Both the position numbers and the translations under genes were made by a program. Below the pieces are notes generated by a model, which had not been told where the DNA came from, did no database searches, and saw only the letters and a list, made by a program, of their open reading frames with translations. From Podospora pseudoanserina (Eukaryota > Ascomycota > Sordariomycetes > Sordariales > Podosporaceae): a stretch of DNA of 64,000 bases. The DNA lies in assembly GCF_035222485.1 (NCBI RefSeq), contig NC_085920.1, positions 6,138,001 through 6,202,000 on the forward strand. The letters are read 5' to 3'. Below are positions 13,201-25,762 of the stretch, one piece after another. Within the stretch, counting starts at the first letter, position 1. Each line of letters begins with the position of its first letter.

Positions 13201-15650
13201 TCTGGCTCGCCCTCAGCCATCTCGCGGATCCAGGCAGTTATGCCACTAAGAGCCCATGGCTCTGCACACCGCTTAATATCGGCGGCATTAAGCTTCGAAG
13301 GAACAAATTTCTTCCGTCTTCCAGTGGGCAGGGTGATCATATCATAGCCAGCCATGGAAGATGGAGTACCCGTCTCATAGCCTTCATATGCGGCGCCTTG
13401 TGGGTAGGGAAGCTGGTGTTGCTGCGACATCTGCTTCTGCGCGCGCCTCCGCTCCTCGGCGGCATCTGTCCTAGACCTTGCAGGTGCCACAACGGGAGGG
13501 GTATTGCTGTGGCTCGACAAAGATATCGACCTTTCAACTTGTTGTTGCTGGATCGCATGTTGACCTGGATACATCTCGTGGTTATCAGGCGGATAAGGAA
13601 GTCGAGAGTCTGCACTCAGAGAATGATTGTGCTGATAACTGGCTCTGTTTACCAGATCTGGGGCAAGGTGGGAGCCACTGTGTTGTCCTTCTAGACTTGG
13701 AGGGATGGCAGGCAGAGGTCGGTTAGACAGGCCGGGGTGCCAAAACATCTGATCGTACGGATACTCCTCTTTGGAAGGGGAGTCACTGCTCTGCCGCGAG
13801 TGAAGTGACACCCTCTCATCACCCTCATCAAAGCTCAGACGGTGGACCTGGGGCTGTTGGAGACCACCAGTGCCGCCATAGTCTACCGATGCTTCGGAAA
13901 AGGGTGCATAATCAGGGACTTGTCCCGGAACTGGGAGCGGTCGTGGTCCGTCATGAGCTGTAGCTGGCGGCGAGTTGATATCGTTTCCATAATGAAGATT
14001 CCCAGCATAGCCGCCGCCATACATTCCTAGATCCATTCCACCATAGTCGCTATCAGTGCTAGGCTGCTCCTCCGCAGGCGTAGAAAGCTGAGATCCCAAC
14101 GGAGCAGGGATTGGCGTGCCTGCTGAAGGTGCAGACGAAGACGAGGGTTTGTAATCAGGATATCCAGGGAAAGACATTCCGCCAAACCTTCGGTCGTCAA
14201 GATCATCTTGCATAGCCTGGAGCCCCGCGGCGCCCTCAGGGTCGCTTTCCTCGGAGTCCCAGTTATATGTCGTCGAGATATCATTATTGCTAGTCAGAGC
14301 AGAGGAGGCATCGGATGGGTGTCGATTCAACAGGGAGTTCGTCGCAGTTTGCATCGTAGTGCCAGACGCATTAGAGCCATAACGCCGCACCATGTCCAAG
14401 TTATTGTCAGACAAAGCGCCATTAACGGGCAAGGGCCGCTGCCCACGGGAAGGAATCCCAAGGTCAGAAACAATATCCTGGATCAAGCTGTCCTGAGTAA
14501 GCCGCGTGTCGCTATTACTTCGTCCGTTCGCTCTCCAACTTGCTCCCTCCGTCAAGTTGTCCAATGGGCGATTGGGAAGAGGAGCATTTGTTGGGTGGCG
14601 GGATATCAGAGAGTTTTGATACCCATGATTTGGGGGTGAAGGTATTGGCGATGTGTGCGAGTTAGATCGAGAGGCCCGGTTGGCAAAAGAGGTGGGATCT
14701 GGAGAGTATCCTGGACCAACTGGAATTTGGGAATGCGTTGGATAAGGTGCTTGTGAGCTCGAGGCAGAGAGCCCAGGGCTCTGTGGGATGTTGGCTCCAT
14801 TGGTAGCATAAGAATTGGAGTATTGCTGTCCGCCAATATTTGCCGGGTACTGTGATTCACGGGGAGAGCTAACGGATGATGGAGTTGGTGCTTGTTGGGC
14901 ATACTGAGGACTGTGAAGTGTTGGCTCAAAAGAAGAGTTTGGAAGCGCCGGAGAAGTAGTGGCCGAGGGCTGTTGAGCCCCCCCATAACCTGAGGGCGGA
15001 GGAGGAACATAGGCCGCAGACACATGAGGGACCGTGGCTGAACTGTAATTATAACCATAGTTGTTGTTATTGTACCCTGCAACAGTAGAGTGCCTTTGCG
15101 GAACCACAGCAGTGGCATTCGCATACGCAGCTGGGTTGTACGCTTGGGGAGTGTAGTTCTGAGGGGGCGCGTTGTAAGTTGGGCTCGCTGTGGGCGTATA
15201 TCGGTTCGCCGCTGGTGATGGGTGGTATGGAAGTGAGGTGGATTGCGATCGAGCAAAATGCTGGGGATTATACGTAGAATGTGATGGGGGTGGAGGCGGG
15301 ACGTTGCCCTGGAACTGTCGTTGATAGGCAGTGTTGGGGGTCAGCGGAGGAGGTGGCATGTAGCTTGCTCGGTTCGACGGCGGCGGCGGAGGTGGTGGTT
15401 GAGAATCCACCGTCGGACTCGTTATGAAAAGCTCGTCTTCACCCCTTCCCACATTGTTGTTACCGATGTAGAGGGGCTGAGGTCTGGGTGCGGCCACATC
15501 CTGATCGAAGAAACTCGAGTCGTCCCCGTTATTGAAGCTCGGTTGTCGTTGAGGGTATCCTGCCGGCTGTTGTTGCGCACCGCCGGCAACAGGATACTGC
15601 GCGGGGGGCACATGGCCATAGCGGCGCGACTCGTCCCCGCGGAATGACAT
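10226..15650 (-). CDS. ROM2: Rho1 guanine-nucleotide exchange factor (DEP-DH-PH-CNH)
   Basis: Activates the Rho1 GTPase in cell-wall integrity and polarity; yeast Rom1/Rom2 and fission yeast Rgf proteins are models. Two exons, 15650-11943 and 11884-10226, encode 1,788 residues. Order: a disordered Pro/Ser/Gln/Tyr/Asn-rich region (about 1-770), a DEP-type domain (about 785-880, with KRCAEPWALSG), a DH catalytic domain (about 955-1150, starting near RQNVLHEIVTGEEDFMNQL and including the TRLQRYGLLLE helix), a PH domain split by the intron (about 1180-1340), and a citron-homology domain (about 1415-1760, starting near CRATVNCACAFTAFGKSM). The length is greater than yeast Rom2 (about 1,350) mainly because of the N-terminal region. 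The start at 15650 (MSFRGDESRRYG) is the first Met of the open frame. It is divergent from SOD1 across 2.1 kb. Confidence 0.93.
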
Positions 15651-17799
15651 GGTGATGATTGTAGAGACAAGCGCCGGCTGGGAGATATTTCTGACACTGG
15701 AGAGAGCGCAAAGGCTGAGAGAGAGAAAAGGGTAGGCGCGGCGATACCTCGTCCTCTCGCGCGCAGAGTACTACCGAGCGGTTTCGATACAAGTGGACAC
15801 CTTCGCGAGGGTGACCTGGTCAAACGACGGCAACCTGGAAGGTTCAGTGTAGGATCTGAAAGGCGAACGGGCCAGGGGCAATGTAGATAGGGTATATGGA
15901 GCTCAAGAGTCAATCGTAAGACTCAACCGCGTGGAACCGGCCTCCGCATATGTGCGCTACAAAGCACGGCGCTCGAATATCGATTATCGGCGACGGTTGG
16001 AAGCGTCGACGAAGTTATCAAGACATGGTTCGGATCCCTCGTGAACAGTGGATCGATGCCCTGGGTCGTGGGTCGGCAAAGTGGATGCAAGAGGTAAGAC
16101 GCCGTTACAAGGCCTGCGTGCCTTGTGCCTGTTCGCCGGGCGGCGTGTGGGTGTGTGGAGGTGGAGTCCTCTGGCTCTGGCAAGGTCACAGTCAACCCTG
16201 GGCCTTGTCACTGGGCAAGTTGCGAGGTGCTGTCGTCAGATGCTGTCGGGTGCTTCTGTAGCACACCAGCAGATGGTTGAAGAATGGCAAAATGAAGCGC
16301 GAAGCGCTGTGGTGCTAGGTTCTCGTGATCGCCCCGAGGTTTGGGATCTCAAACAGCGGCGACCTGTGTGAGGATTGAGTTTGAGTTGTTGACTGCAGGT
16401 GAGCCCAAGCCACAGATGGCTTGAGCCTTTTCCTCTTCGTAGCGTCGCAGACGGAGACGGGAGTCAAAAGAGGCGCAAGGCCCGAGGCAGACAGTCAGGC
16501 TCGATGGCGACAAAAGGACGGCAAAAGAACCCAACAAGACACATATAAGTTGACACGAAGAACTGCTAATCTTGGCCCTTCCCGTCATTCGGTGTTCCCA
16601 AGCAATGATCACTGCAGTCTCCTCGGCTCTTCACCCTCTTCAAGTCACGTTGGCCTGGCGAACAATGGCTTTTGTCGCACAGCCAGCACTTTTTGGCTCG
16701 CATGGGTCGGAGTTCATCCTTTCGTGTTGAGGACTTGGCTTGGGACCTCCCGTTCCAATAGCCACTTATCACCATCTGGCTGTTGTTCTCCGTCACATCA
16801 ACGTCTACAAACCAATAAGCCTTGAATCATGACGGATAACGGCATGTAAGTCTACGTGAGAGACTACAGTCACCAGTCGAATAGACAATCTACCTGTATT
16901 GAGCACGTATGTCATATATTTGCCCAGATTGTAAGTCGGGCGCCTCTCGACCACTTATGATTACATGGCGACAGCTTGATGTCACAAGAAAACGGTGTAG
17001 AAAGCAGCATGATCCTCGGCACGAGGGCACTCAAAAATATTCGAAAGGGTATTTACTACTCTCCAAGGTCTTGATTCTGCATTGGGGTCTACATTACTTT
17101 GTCCACATCCAACGTGCCATACATACCATAGACAGTGGACAGAATCTAAATCAGCATGCATGTACCAGATCTCAGTATGCGCCACATCAAAGTTTGCTCA
17201 GATATACATCAACCCAGGTCCTGCGAGCCATGTGGTATTCAAAAATATAGACCAAATATCGGGCCCTCCCACGCTCATCCTTCTCGCGAGATGTTTTGAG
17301 GCGCATCTCGAATACATACATCACTTTCCCTGTCGCAGCATTAGGATGAGGGGCACAGAGGGGTTAAGTGCCAAGCCAGGCACTGGCACCTTCCATCTAA
17401 CACACGACCGGGGAAGCATGGGAGATTCCCAAATACCTATCAGAGGGCCCAGAGAAATCTTTGGGTTGTTTTCCGTGTCGCAGTGCCGCATTCGAAGTTT
17501 CGAGATGCTCTGCTGGTAAGCGCCGCCCTCGAAATAAGGGGGATGACGGCAGTGCGGGGTTCAGCTAGGTCTCCGCCGCGGGAGCTCTCTCGTCATCCAT
17601 TTGGACCCCACTTCACCAGCGATCCGATCCTCGGGTTTCCGAAGTGTCCCCCGCCATTGCTCCCGCGTGTGTCTGGATTTTCCCTTCTCAAATATCGCGA
17701 GCTTCCCCGAGTATCTTGTCTCTTCCGTCCAGCTCAGGCACTCCCAATCGATCACTCAACCTCAAGTAAACCTCCAACCTTCGAAACAAAACCGTCAAA
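15651..17799. other. divergent promoter region, Rho1 GEF / SOD1
   Basis: A 2.1-kb region between the start codons of two divergent genes. No exon with recognisable content was found. It should hold both promoters and 5' UTRs; the SOD1 side ends in pyrimidine-rich and CAAC-rich sequence just before the ATG. No specific operator is claimed. Confidence 0.6.
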
Positions 17800-18631
17800 A
17801 TGGTCAAGGCTGGTATGTAGTTTTTGAGTCTGTACAGATTTACCCCACCTTCTGCACACTCCTCGTCCTCCAGAGCTGCCCATCCTAACTGAGCAAGATC
17901 CGACAACCTTGATGGGCACTTTATCTGGCCGGAAGGGTTCTCGAAGCCCTGGGAGGAGGGCTGGCTGGACCCTGCAGGAGCGGCCCGGTGCAGAGGCGCT
18001 TTGGTCCCTGGACATGCTGTTGCTAACACTGGGGATGTATAGTTGCTGTCGTCCGTGGTGACTCCAAGGTCTCCGGCTCCGTTGTCTTCGAGCAGGAGAC
18101 CGAGAACGGTCCCACTACCATCACCTGGGACATCACTGGCCATGATGCCAATGCCAAGCGTGGCATGCACATCCACACCTTTGGTGACAACACCAACGGC
18201 TGCACCTCCGCCGGCCCTCACTGTAAGTCATCACATATTCATACCTTCAGCCTTGGACTCTGGGGAGCCACTTGCTAACCACCAATTCCTTCACAGTCAA
18301 CCCCCATGGCAAGACCCACGGCAACCGGACCGACGAGAACCGCCATGTTGGTGACTTGGGCAACATTGAGACCGATGCTCAGGGCAACTCCAAGGGCACC
18401 GTGACCGACAACCTCATCAAGCTCATTGGCCCCGAGAGCGTCATTGGCCGCACCGTCGTCGTCCACGCCGGCACTGACGATCTTGGCAAGGGTGACACCG
18501 AGGAGTCCCTCAAGACTGGCAACGCTGGTGCCCGCCCTGCCTGCGGTAAGTTTTCTAACTGGAGAGCAATACCCCTGATAGGCCATAAGCTGACCTGTTT
18601 TGTTTCAGGTGTCATTGGTATCTCTGCTTAA
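17800..18631 (+). CDS. SOD1: Cu/Zn superoxide dismutase
   Basis: Cytosolic superoxide dismutation (copper catalytic, zinc structural). Four exons: 17800-17812, 18043-18222, 18297-18545 and 18609-18631. They sum to 465 bases and 154 residues, the normal fungal length. Metal ligands are visible in HIHTFGD, in [12 protein letters not shown] (bridging His and zinc His residues) and in [11 protein letters not shown]. The active-site arginine lies in [11 protein letters not shown], and the disulfide cysteines are in NGCTSAG and PACGVIGIS. The first exon codes only MVKA plus one base and is followed by a 230-base intron, long for this window. A 5' intron at this place is common in filamentous fungal sod-1. 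The 3' flank carries an AATAAA-like signal near 18767. Confidence 0.97.
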
Positions 18632-19936
18632 GTTATTTCGTAGCACTATGTGAGTTGATAAGTCGGTGTTTATGGGACGTGGACCAGCCGGACAATATTA
18701 CTTCTGGATAAAACCGTAGTAATTGATCCTCTTGGTTGCCTGCCTCAAAGTCACTCGAGATGGCACAAATAAAAATAATAATTTTCCCAAAAGCCATTGC
18801 CGCCCTGTATAAGTTGCTTGGAATTACGTATGACGAAATAGGGCGGGGTAATCACGGTGCTCGTGCAGGTATCGACAGATCCCAGGTCTAAGCTCTACTT
18901 GACCTCAAGCAGTTTGATACAGCTACTCATAAAATGACTGTCGATAGAAACAACTATCATGGTTCAATGTGAAAGCTCTCCAAACATACTTGCTGTCGTC
19001 CAAAATTAAAATACCAGCCATTGATCAGCCTGTGTTCATCAGCTCCTGCACTGTGTTTGTGCTCCCCGCACTTCACACGTCACACGCACTGTGTGGTGTG
19101 GTTTGACGGCCCCGAGTCACCTTTGTGCCAGATAATTTTTCGGGAAAGAGCAATGGGCTCGACAACCAATATAAACAAAACATAAGAACTCCTGTAGGCA
19201 GTTTATTCAACTCCAGAAGCTAGATACATATGATGGAGTGAAGTTAAAAAAGAGATGCTTCGGTTATCTGGGGCGGCGACTTGCCTATTTTTGCCTAGCT
19301 CGGGTGGTTCAAGTTACACAAGCAGCTGGGAGCTTGAGCCCCTGAAACTCGGACGAGTCCCTTGAAGCCTACCCCACAATATGCATATGGAGCCAATCCA
19401 AATTAATGATGAAAGCTGTCAAATAGCCACCACCTCACCTCTCACCACGCACCGCCTGTTGAAGTGTAACTTAAGCCTTCTTCAACTCTTTCTGAACATA
19501 CTCACATTCTTCTTTCTTGCTGATCATCCATCAGCTTTCTTTCGGTATGTACACAGTCAACCCTTCCTGGGACTGGGCATCTCGGCGCCCACCATCCTAT
19601 CCCATCCCATCCCCAACATCAGTTCTAGGCATTTTAGTGGGGGGCATGACACGACGGTGAGGGCTGCCTGCCCAACGCCTTCGAACTATCACCAAGCCGT
19701 TATCATGCTCCGAACTCCTCATCCCAAGAAACAACAAAGAACTGTTTGATTGGAATACCGCCATCTGATGGAACTGTCGACAAGTGATATCAGCTGTGAG
19801 GAGCGGTTCAACTGACAATTCACTATATAGAGGTGGGATCGTTGGCTCTCTTGCCACTTGCTTCCCTTATAATCGACACTCCGTTTTCCCACTCACCTGG
19901 CCATTGGTTTTCTAAACAACACACAATTCCATCATC
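18632..19936. other. intergenic, SND1 promoter side
   Basis: 1.3 kb between SOD1 and the Tudor-SN gene. It is moderately AT-rich with short open frames only, and TC-rich sequence near 19440-19560. No gene is recognised. Confidence 0.55.
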
Positions 19937-22655
19937 ATGGCTGCTCACTTCGCCAACGTCAAGTCGGTCCTCAGCGGAGACACCTTTGTTCTCTCCAGCC
20001 CAAACAACCCTTCGCAGGAAAAGACATTCTCTCTTGCTTATGTCTCTGCTCCTCGGCTCAGCAAGGACGGTGATGAGCCGTACGCTTTCCAGTCCCGCGA
20101 ATTTCTCCGGAATTTGACCGTCGGAAAGCCAATCAAGTTCACTGTCTTGTGTAAGATCTCATATCTCCTCATCATGTACCGTTGTCACTGTCTCGCATAT
20201 TGGCTGACACATCTCAGATACCATCCCCAACTCGGGCCGGGAATACGGTACTGCTCAGCTTCAAGACGGCACCACTTTCCCAGAAGCCTCTGTCAAGGCT
20301 GGTTGGCTCAAAGTTAGAGAAGATGCTGGCAGAAAGGAAGAGTCCGAGGCTGCCCTGGCCATGATCGACACTCTCCGAATCTACGAGAGCGAGGCCAAGG
20401 ACGAAGGCAAAGGTCTTTTTTCCGGCTCTGGCGGTGTTATTGAGGTCCAAAACGATCTCGGTGGGCCTGACTTCCTCAACAAGTGGAAGGGAAAGACGGT
20501 GGAGGGCGTTATCGAGCGCGTTATTAGCGGCGACCGATTGCTCGCTCGCCTACTCCTCACCGAGAAGAAGCATTGGCAAGTAATGACTCTGATTGCTGGC
20601 ATCCGCACCCCATCGACGGCCCGAACGAACCCATCCAACGGACAAGTCCAGCCGGCCGAGGAGTTTGGAGATGAGGCCCGCGCCTTTGTCGAGTCTCGCC
20701 TCCTTCAGCGCCAGGTCAAGGTCAAGATTGTGGGTGTGAGCCCACAAGGACAGCTGGTTGCCGCTATCTTGCACCCCCGCGGAAACATTGCCGAGTTCCT
20801 TCTTCAAGAAGGTCTCGCTCGCTGCAATGACTTCCACTCCACCTTCCTTGGCCCCGACATGGCTCCTCTTCGGGCCGCAGAGGAGCAGGCCAAGTCTGCC
20901 CGTAAGCGCCTCCACAGAGCGTTTATTCCCAAGGCTACCGACAACAAAGAGGCTGAGGCCACCGTCACGAAGATTGTTGGCGGCGATACCATCATTGTTC
21001 GCAACAAAACCGGTGCCGAGAAGAGAATCAGCTTGAGCAGTGTCCGCGGGCCCCGTGCCGGGGAGGCTTCAGAGGCACCATGGAGAGAGGAGGCCAAGGA
21101 GTTCTTGCGCAAGAAGCTCATTGGCAAACATGTCAAGGTGTCTGTCGACGGGACAAAGCCTGCTACTGATGACTTTGAGGCTCGTGAGGTTGCCACCGTT
21201 ACCCAGGGCGGCAAGAACATCGGTCTGCAGCTTGTCGAGGGCGGTTACGCCACTGTTATCCGTCATCGCAAGGACGATACTGACCGCGCTCCCAACTACG
21301 ATGAGCTCTTGGCCGCTCAAGAAAAGGCTCAGGAGGAGAAGAAGGGTATCTGGTCCGGCAAGTCTCCCAAGGTCAAGAACTACGTTGATGTGTCAGAGAG
21401 CGTCCAGAAGGCCAAGATCCAGGTTTCTACTCTTTCCCGGCAAAAGAAGGTCCCTGGTATCATCGATTTCTGCAAGTCTGGCTCCCGCTTCACCATCCTC
21501 ATCCCCCGCGAGGGCGTGAAGCTCACCCTCGTTTTGGCCGGCGTTCGTGCCCCCCGTGCGCCTGGTAGAAATGCGCAGGAGAAGGGTGAGCCCTTTGGCC
21601 AGGAGGCCTTGGACTTGGCCAATAAGCGTTGCAACCAGCGCGACTGCGAGATTGATGTTCATGACATCGACAAGGTTGGCGGCTTCATCGGTGACCTCTA
21701 CGTTAACCGTGAGAGCTTTGCCAAGATTCTTGTCGAGGAGGGTCTTGCCTCCGTTCACGAGTACTCTGCTCAGAAGGCCGGCAACGCTACCGAACTGCTT
21801 GCTGCCCAACAGCGTGCCAAGGAGGCCAGAAAAGGTCTCTGGAAGGACTGGGATCCGTCTCAGGATGCCCAAGAGGAGGAAGAGACCGCCCCTGCCGAGT
21901 CTGCTGATGCTGATGTCACCATCGACAAGAAGCCAGAAGACTACCGCGATATTGTCATCACCAATGTTGACTCCAACGGCCGGATCAAGGTCCAAGAGAT
22001 TGGCAAGGGCACCGCTGCTCTTGAGACGCTGATGAACAAGTTCCGCAGCTTCCACCTGAACCCCAGCAACAATGCTGGCCTCAAGGACAGCCCCAAGGCT
22101 GGAGACTTTGTTGCTGCCAAGTTCACTGAGGACGGTGAATGGTACAGAGCGCGCATCCGCTCCAACGATCGCACCGCGAAGGTGGCTGAGGTTGTGTACA
22201 TCGACTATGGCAACACCGAGAAGCAGCCATGGTCCAAGCTCCGTCCCCTGAGCCCAGAGTTCAACACCCAGGCCTTGAAGGCCCAGGCGATTGATGCTCA
22301 GCTCTCGTTTGTCCAGCTTCCCGCCTCCCCCGACTACCTCAACGACGCCATCAACTACATCTACGAAATCACCGAGGGCAAGCAGCTTGTAGGCAGCTTC
22401 GACTTCATTGACTCCAAAGAGGGCGTCAGCTACATCACGATCTATGACCCCAAGGCTGAGGGTTCCCACAAGGTCACCGAGTCCCTCAATCGTAGGATCA
22501 TTGAGGCTGGATGGGGCCTTGTCCCACGGAAGTTTAAGCGTTGGGAGAGCAGCAAGGCTTTCGAGTCTCTGGTGAAGAATCTCAAGGAGGCTGAGAAGGT
22601 GGCGAGTGATGCCCATCGGGGTATGTGGGAGTACGGTGAGCTCTATGAGGATTGA
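19937..22655 (+). CDS. SND1: Tudor-SN nuclease-domain protein
   Basis: A multifunctional RNA-binding protein of RNA processing and stress granules (human SND1/p100 family). Two exons, 19937-20150 and 20218-22655, join in phase to give 883 residues, close to the family's usual length. Staphylococcal-nuclease-like repeats are seen: the first begins at the N terminus (AHFANVKSVLSGDTFVL), and others carry GVIERVISGDRLLARLL, ATVTKIVGGDTIIV and RFTILIPREGVKLTLVLAGVR followed by APRAPG. A Tudor domain (about 697-755) has KFTEDGEWYRARI and VYIDYGNTE, whose aromatic residues line the usual methyl-arginine cage. A partial fifth nuclease fold ends the protein (SDAHRGMWEYG). Catalytic residues in the SN repeats cannot be scored by eye. 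The start follows a CA-rich leader. Confidence 0.95.
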
Positions 22656-23621
22656 GAGGAGGTGGTTCTGGGCATGGGCATGGAGAGTGTGGGGGTTGGT
22701 GCCCGTTAGGTGGGCGATGACCGGGAGCTACTCCACGGGTTGTGGACGGACTACTCTTAGCAGGCAGGTTCGGTTTGCTTAATGCTAGGTCATTATCATT
22801 ATCATCATCATCAGCATTGGTAGAATAAAAGTACTAAGTTGTGTTTAATGTTCATATAGCATATGTCAGGAGTCGGTGATAGTGTTGTAAGACAAGATAT
22901 CCATTATATAAGCTTCTCCGCGCCGAGGAGAATAAAGGGTGAGGTTGAAGGTGGGTAGCGTCTTTTCTGACTTTTGGCTATTTGAGGAAGTGGATCTGGC
23001 CTGCAGGATCCAATCATGCCAATGGCTCGCGGCACGCCCGATGCTGGTTGTTCCTGGTCATGGCTGAGTAAGGGGGGGTTCTTGTTAGTGGTCCAAAACC
23101 CCACTGTCGGAGCTATGTCGGATGGCCGGGTCCGATGACAGCACTCGCGCGATTCCAAAGGTCTGTCTGGTAGCTGCTGAGCTGAGCTTCTTGCCTCTGC
23201 AGTAGCGGGAATAGTTTGGATGGTTGTATGAGTGATCGCCATGTCAAGTCAGCCAACAACGGCCACCCTTCTCATCTGATGTTGAGCATGGGATTGGCTT
23301 CTCCGTGCTAAGTTTGAAGGAGGCGGCAGCGGCGAGGGGCATTGACTGCTTGGAAGACAAGGGGGGTGGGGGGGCGATGTCCGGGGCGCTCATGACGAAG
23401 ATGCCCCGCTAAAAGCCGTAGAGAAAGTAGGATATTATCCGCAACGGTTCCCAACACTCCCTTGGGCATTCTTTCCATTGAACTCTTTTCTGACACATAC
23501 CAACCTGCGACAAATTCCCTCTCCGTCTTCGTTCTTGCTCCTTTCATTGCAGCAAACAACTCAGGCGTAACTCGTTTTTTTTTTCTATATCGATACCCCC
23601 TCAAATTCTAATATCATCAAA
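22656..23621. other. intergenic, transaldolase promoter side
   Basis: About 1 kb between the Tudor-SN and transaldolase genes. It contains a short ATT/ATC repeat at 22792-22815 and a polyadenylation-like AATAAA near 22823. A pyrimidine-rich leader lies just before the transaldolase start. No gene is recognised. Confidence 0.55.
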
Positions 23622-25046
23622 ATGTCCAACTCTCTTGAGCAGCTCAAGGCCACTGGCACCGTATGTTCCGTCCCTCCCCCGTCCAAATTACCCCGCCAAA
23701 CCTTCCCCTCGTTGGGGATTGAAGCTTGATGAGCCCAACACACTTCGTCTGGGCGGTGTCGCGAAGCTGGTCTTTTCTGAAGCGGAAGCTTTGGTTTTGA
23801 GGACTGGGCTAACATGTTTGCTATTCGTCTTGCTTTAGGTTGTTGTCAGTGACTCTGGTAAGCTACCCCCTGGATGATGCCTGTCTGGCAAGTCTCAACA
23901 ATGCGGTGGCTAACATTGCTTCTCTAGGTGACTTTGCCTGTTAGTATTACCCTCCATTGCGTCTTCCTCGAACGACGACAACTACCCCTCCGCCTTCCTT
24001 TTGGATACAATACTCACATCTCTTCCAGCCATTGCCAAGTACAAGCCCCAGGATGCCACCACCAACCCCTCCCTGATTCTCGCTGCCACCAAGAAGGCCG
24101 AGTATGCCGCTCTCCTCGACGCTGCTGTCGAGAAGGCCAAGGCCGAGGGTGGTTCCGTTGACAGACAAGTCGACTCTGCTCTCGACCACCTCCTCGTCGA
24201 GTTCGGCCGCAAGATTCTTGAGATTGTCCCCGGCAAGGTCTCCACTGAGGTCGATGCCGCTTTCTCTTTTGACACCAAGAAGTCCGTTGACAAGGCTCTC
24301 CACCTCATCCAGGTATGAATTCTTGAGGTCAGAACGTCGCCACGGAAAGCTAATGTTCCCCCAGCTCTACGAGAAGGCCGGTGTCTCCAAGGACCGCGTC
24401 CTGATCAAGATCGCCTCCACCTGGGAGGGTATCAAGGCCGCCGAGATCCTCCAGCGCGACCACGGCATCAACACCAACCTTACCCTCATGTTCTCTCTGG
24501 TCCAGGCCATCGCCGCCGCCGAGGCTGGCGCTTTCCTGATCTCCCCCTTCGTCGGCCGTATCCTCGACTGGTTCAAGGCTGCCCACAAGAAGGAGTACAA
24601 GAAGGAGGAGGACCCCGGTGTCGCCAGCGTCAAGAGCATCTTCAACTACTACAAGAAGTTTGGATACAAGACGATCGTCATGGGTGCCTCTTTCCGCAAC
24701 ACCGGTGAGATCACCGAGCTGGCTGGCTGCGACTACCTTACCATTTCTGTAAGCTATCTCCTTGTCTGTTTCCTAGCAGACTTGTGGCTAATACGTTCTG
24801 TGCCAACAGCCCAACCTCCTCGAGGAGCTCATGAACTCCTCCGAGGCCGTCCCCCAGAAGCTCAACGCCGAGGGTGCTTCCGCTCTCGATATTGAGAAGA
24901 AGACCTACATCAACGACGAGCCCACCTTCCGCTTCGACTTCAACGAGGACCAGATGGCTGTTGAAAAGCTCCGTGAGGGTATCAGCAAGTTCGCTGCTGA
25001 TGCTGTCACGCTGAAGGATATCATCAAGGCCAAGGTTCAGGCTTAG
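23622..25046 (+). CDS. TAL1: transaldolase, six exons with micro-exons
   Basis: Transfers a dihydroxyacetone unit between sugar phosphates in the non-oxidative pentose phosphate pathway. Six exons: 23622-23660, 23839-23857, 23928-23939, 24029-24312, 24365-24748 and 24810-25046. They sum to 975 bases and 324 residues, the family norm. The start [13 protein letters not shown] continues through exons of only 19 and 12 bases (VVVSDSG, DFA), which rebuild the conserved strand before [12 protein letters not shown]. The Schiff-base lysine is in [31 protein letters not shown] and [13 protein letters not shown] are further class signatures. An AATAAA lies about 40 bases after the stop. Confidence 0.97.

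Positions 25047-25762
<716 letters not shown>

Noticed and set aside
12549-13694. 381-codon antisense frame across the Rho1 GEF gene
   Set aside because: Shadow frame; the sense strand carries the DEP and DH domains here.
21393-22616. 407-codon antisense frame across the Tudor-SN gene
   Set aside because: Codon-bias shadow of a well-supported plus-strand gene.
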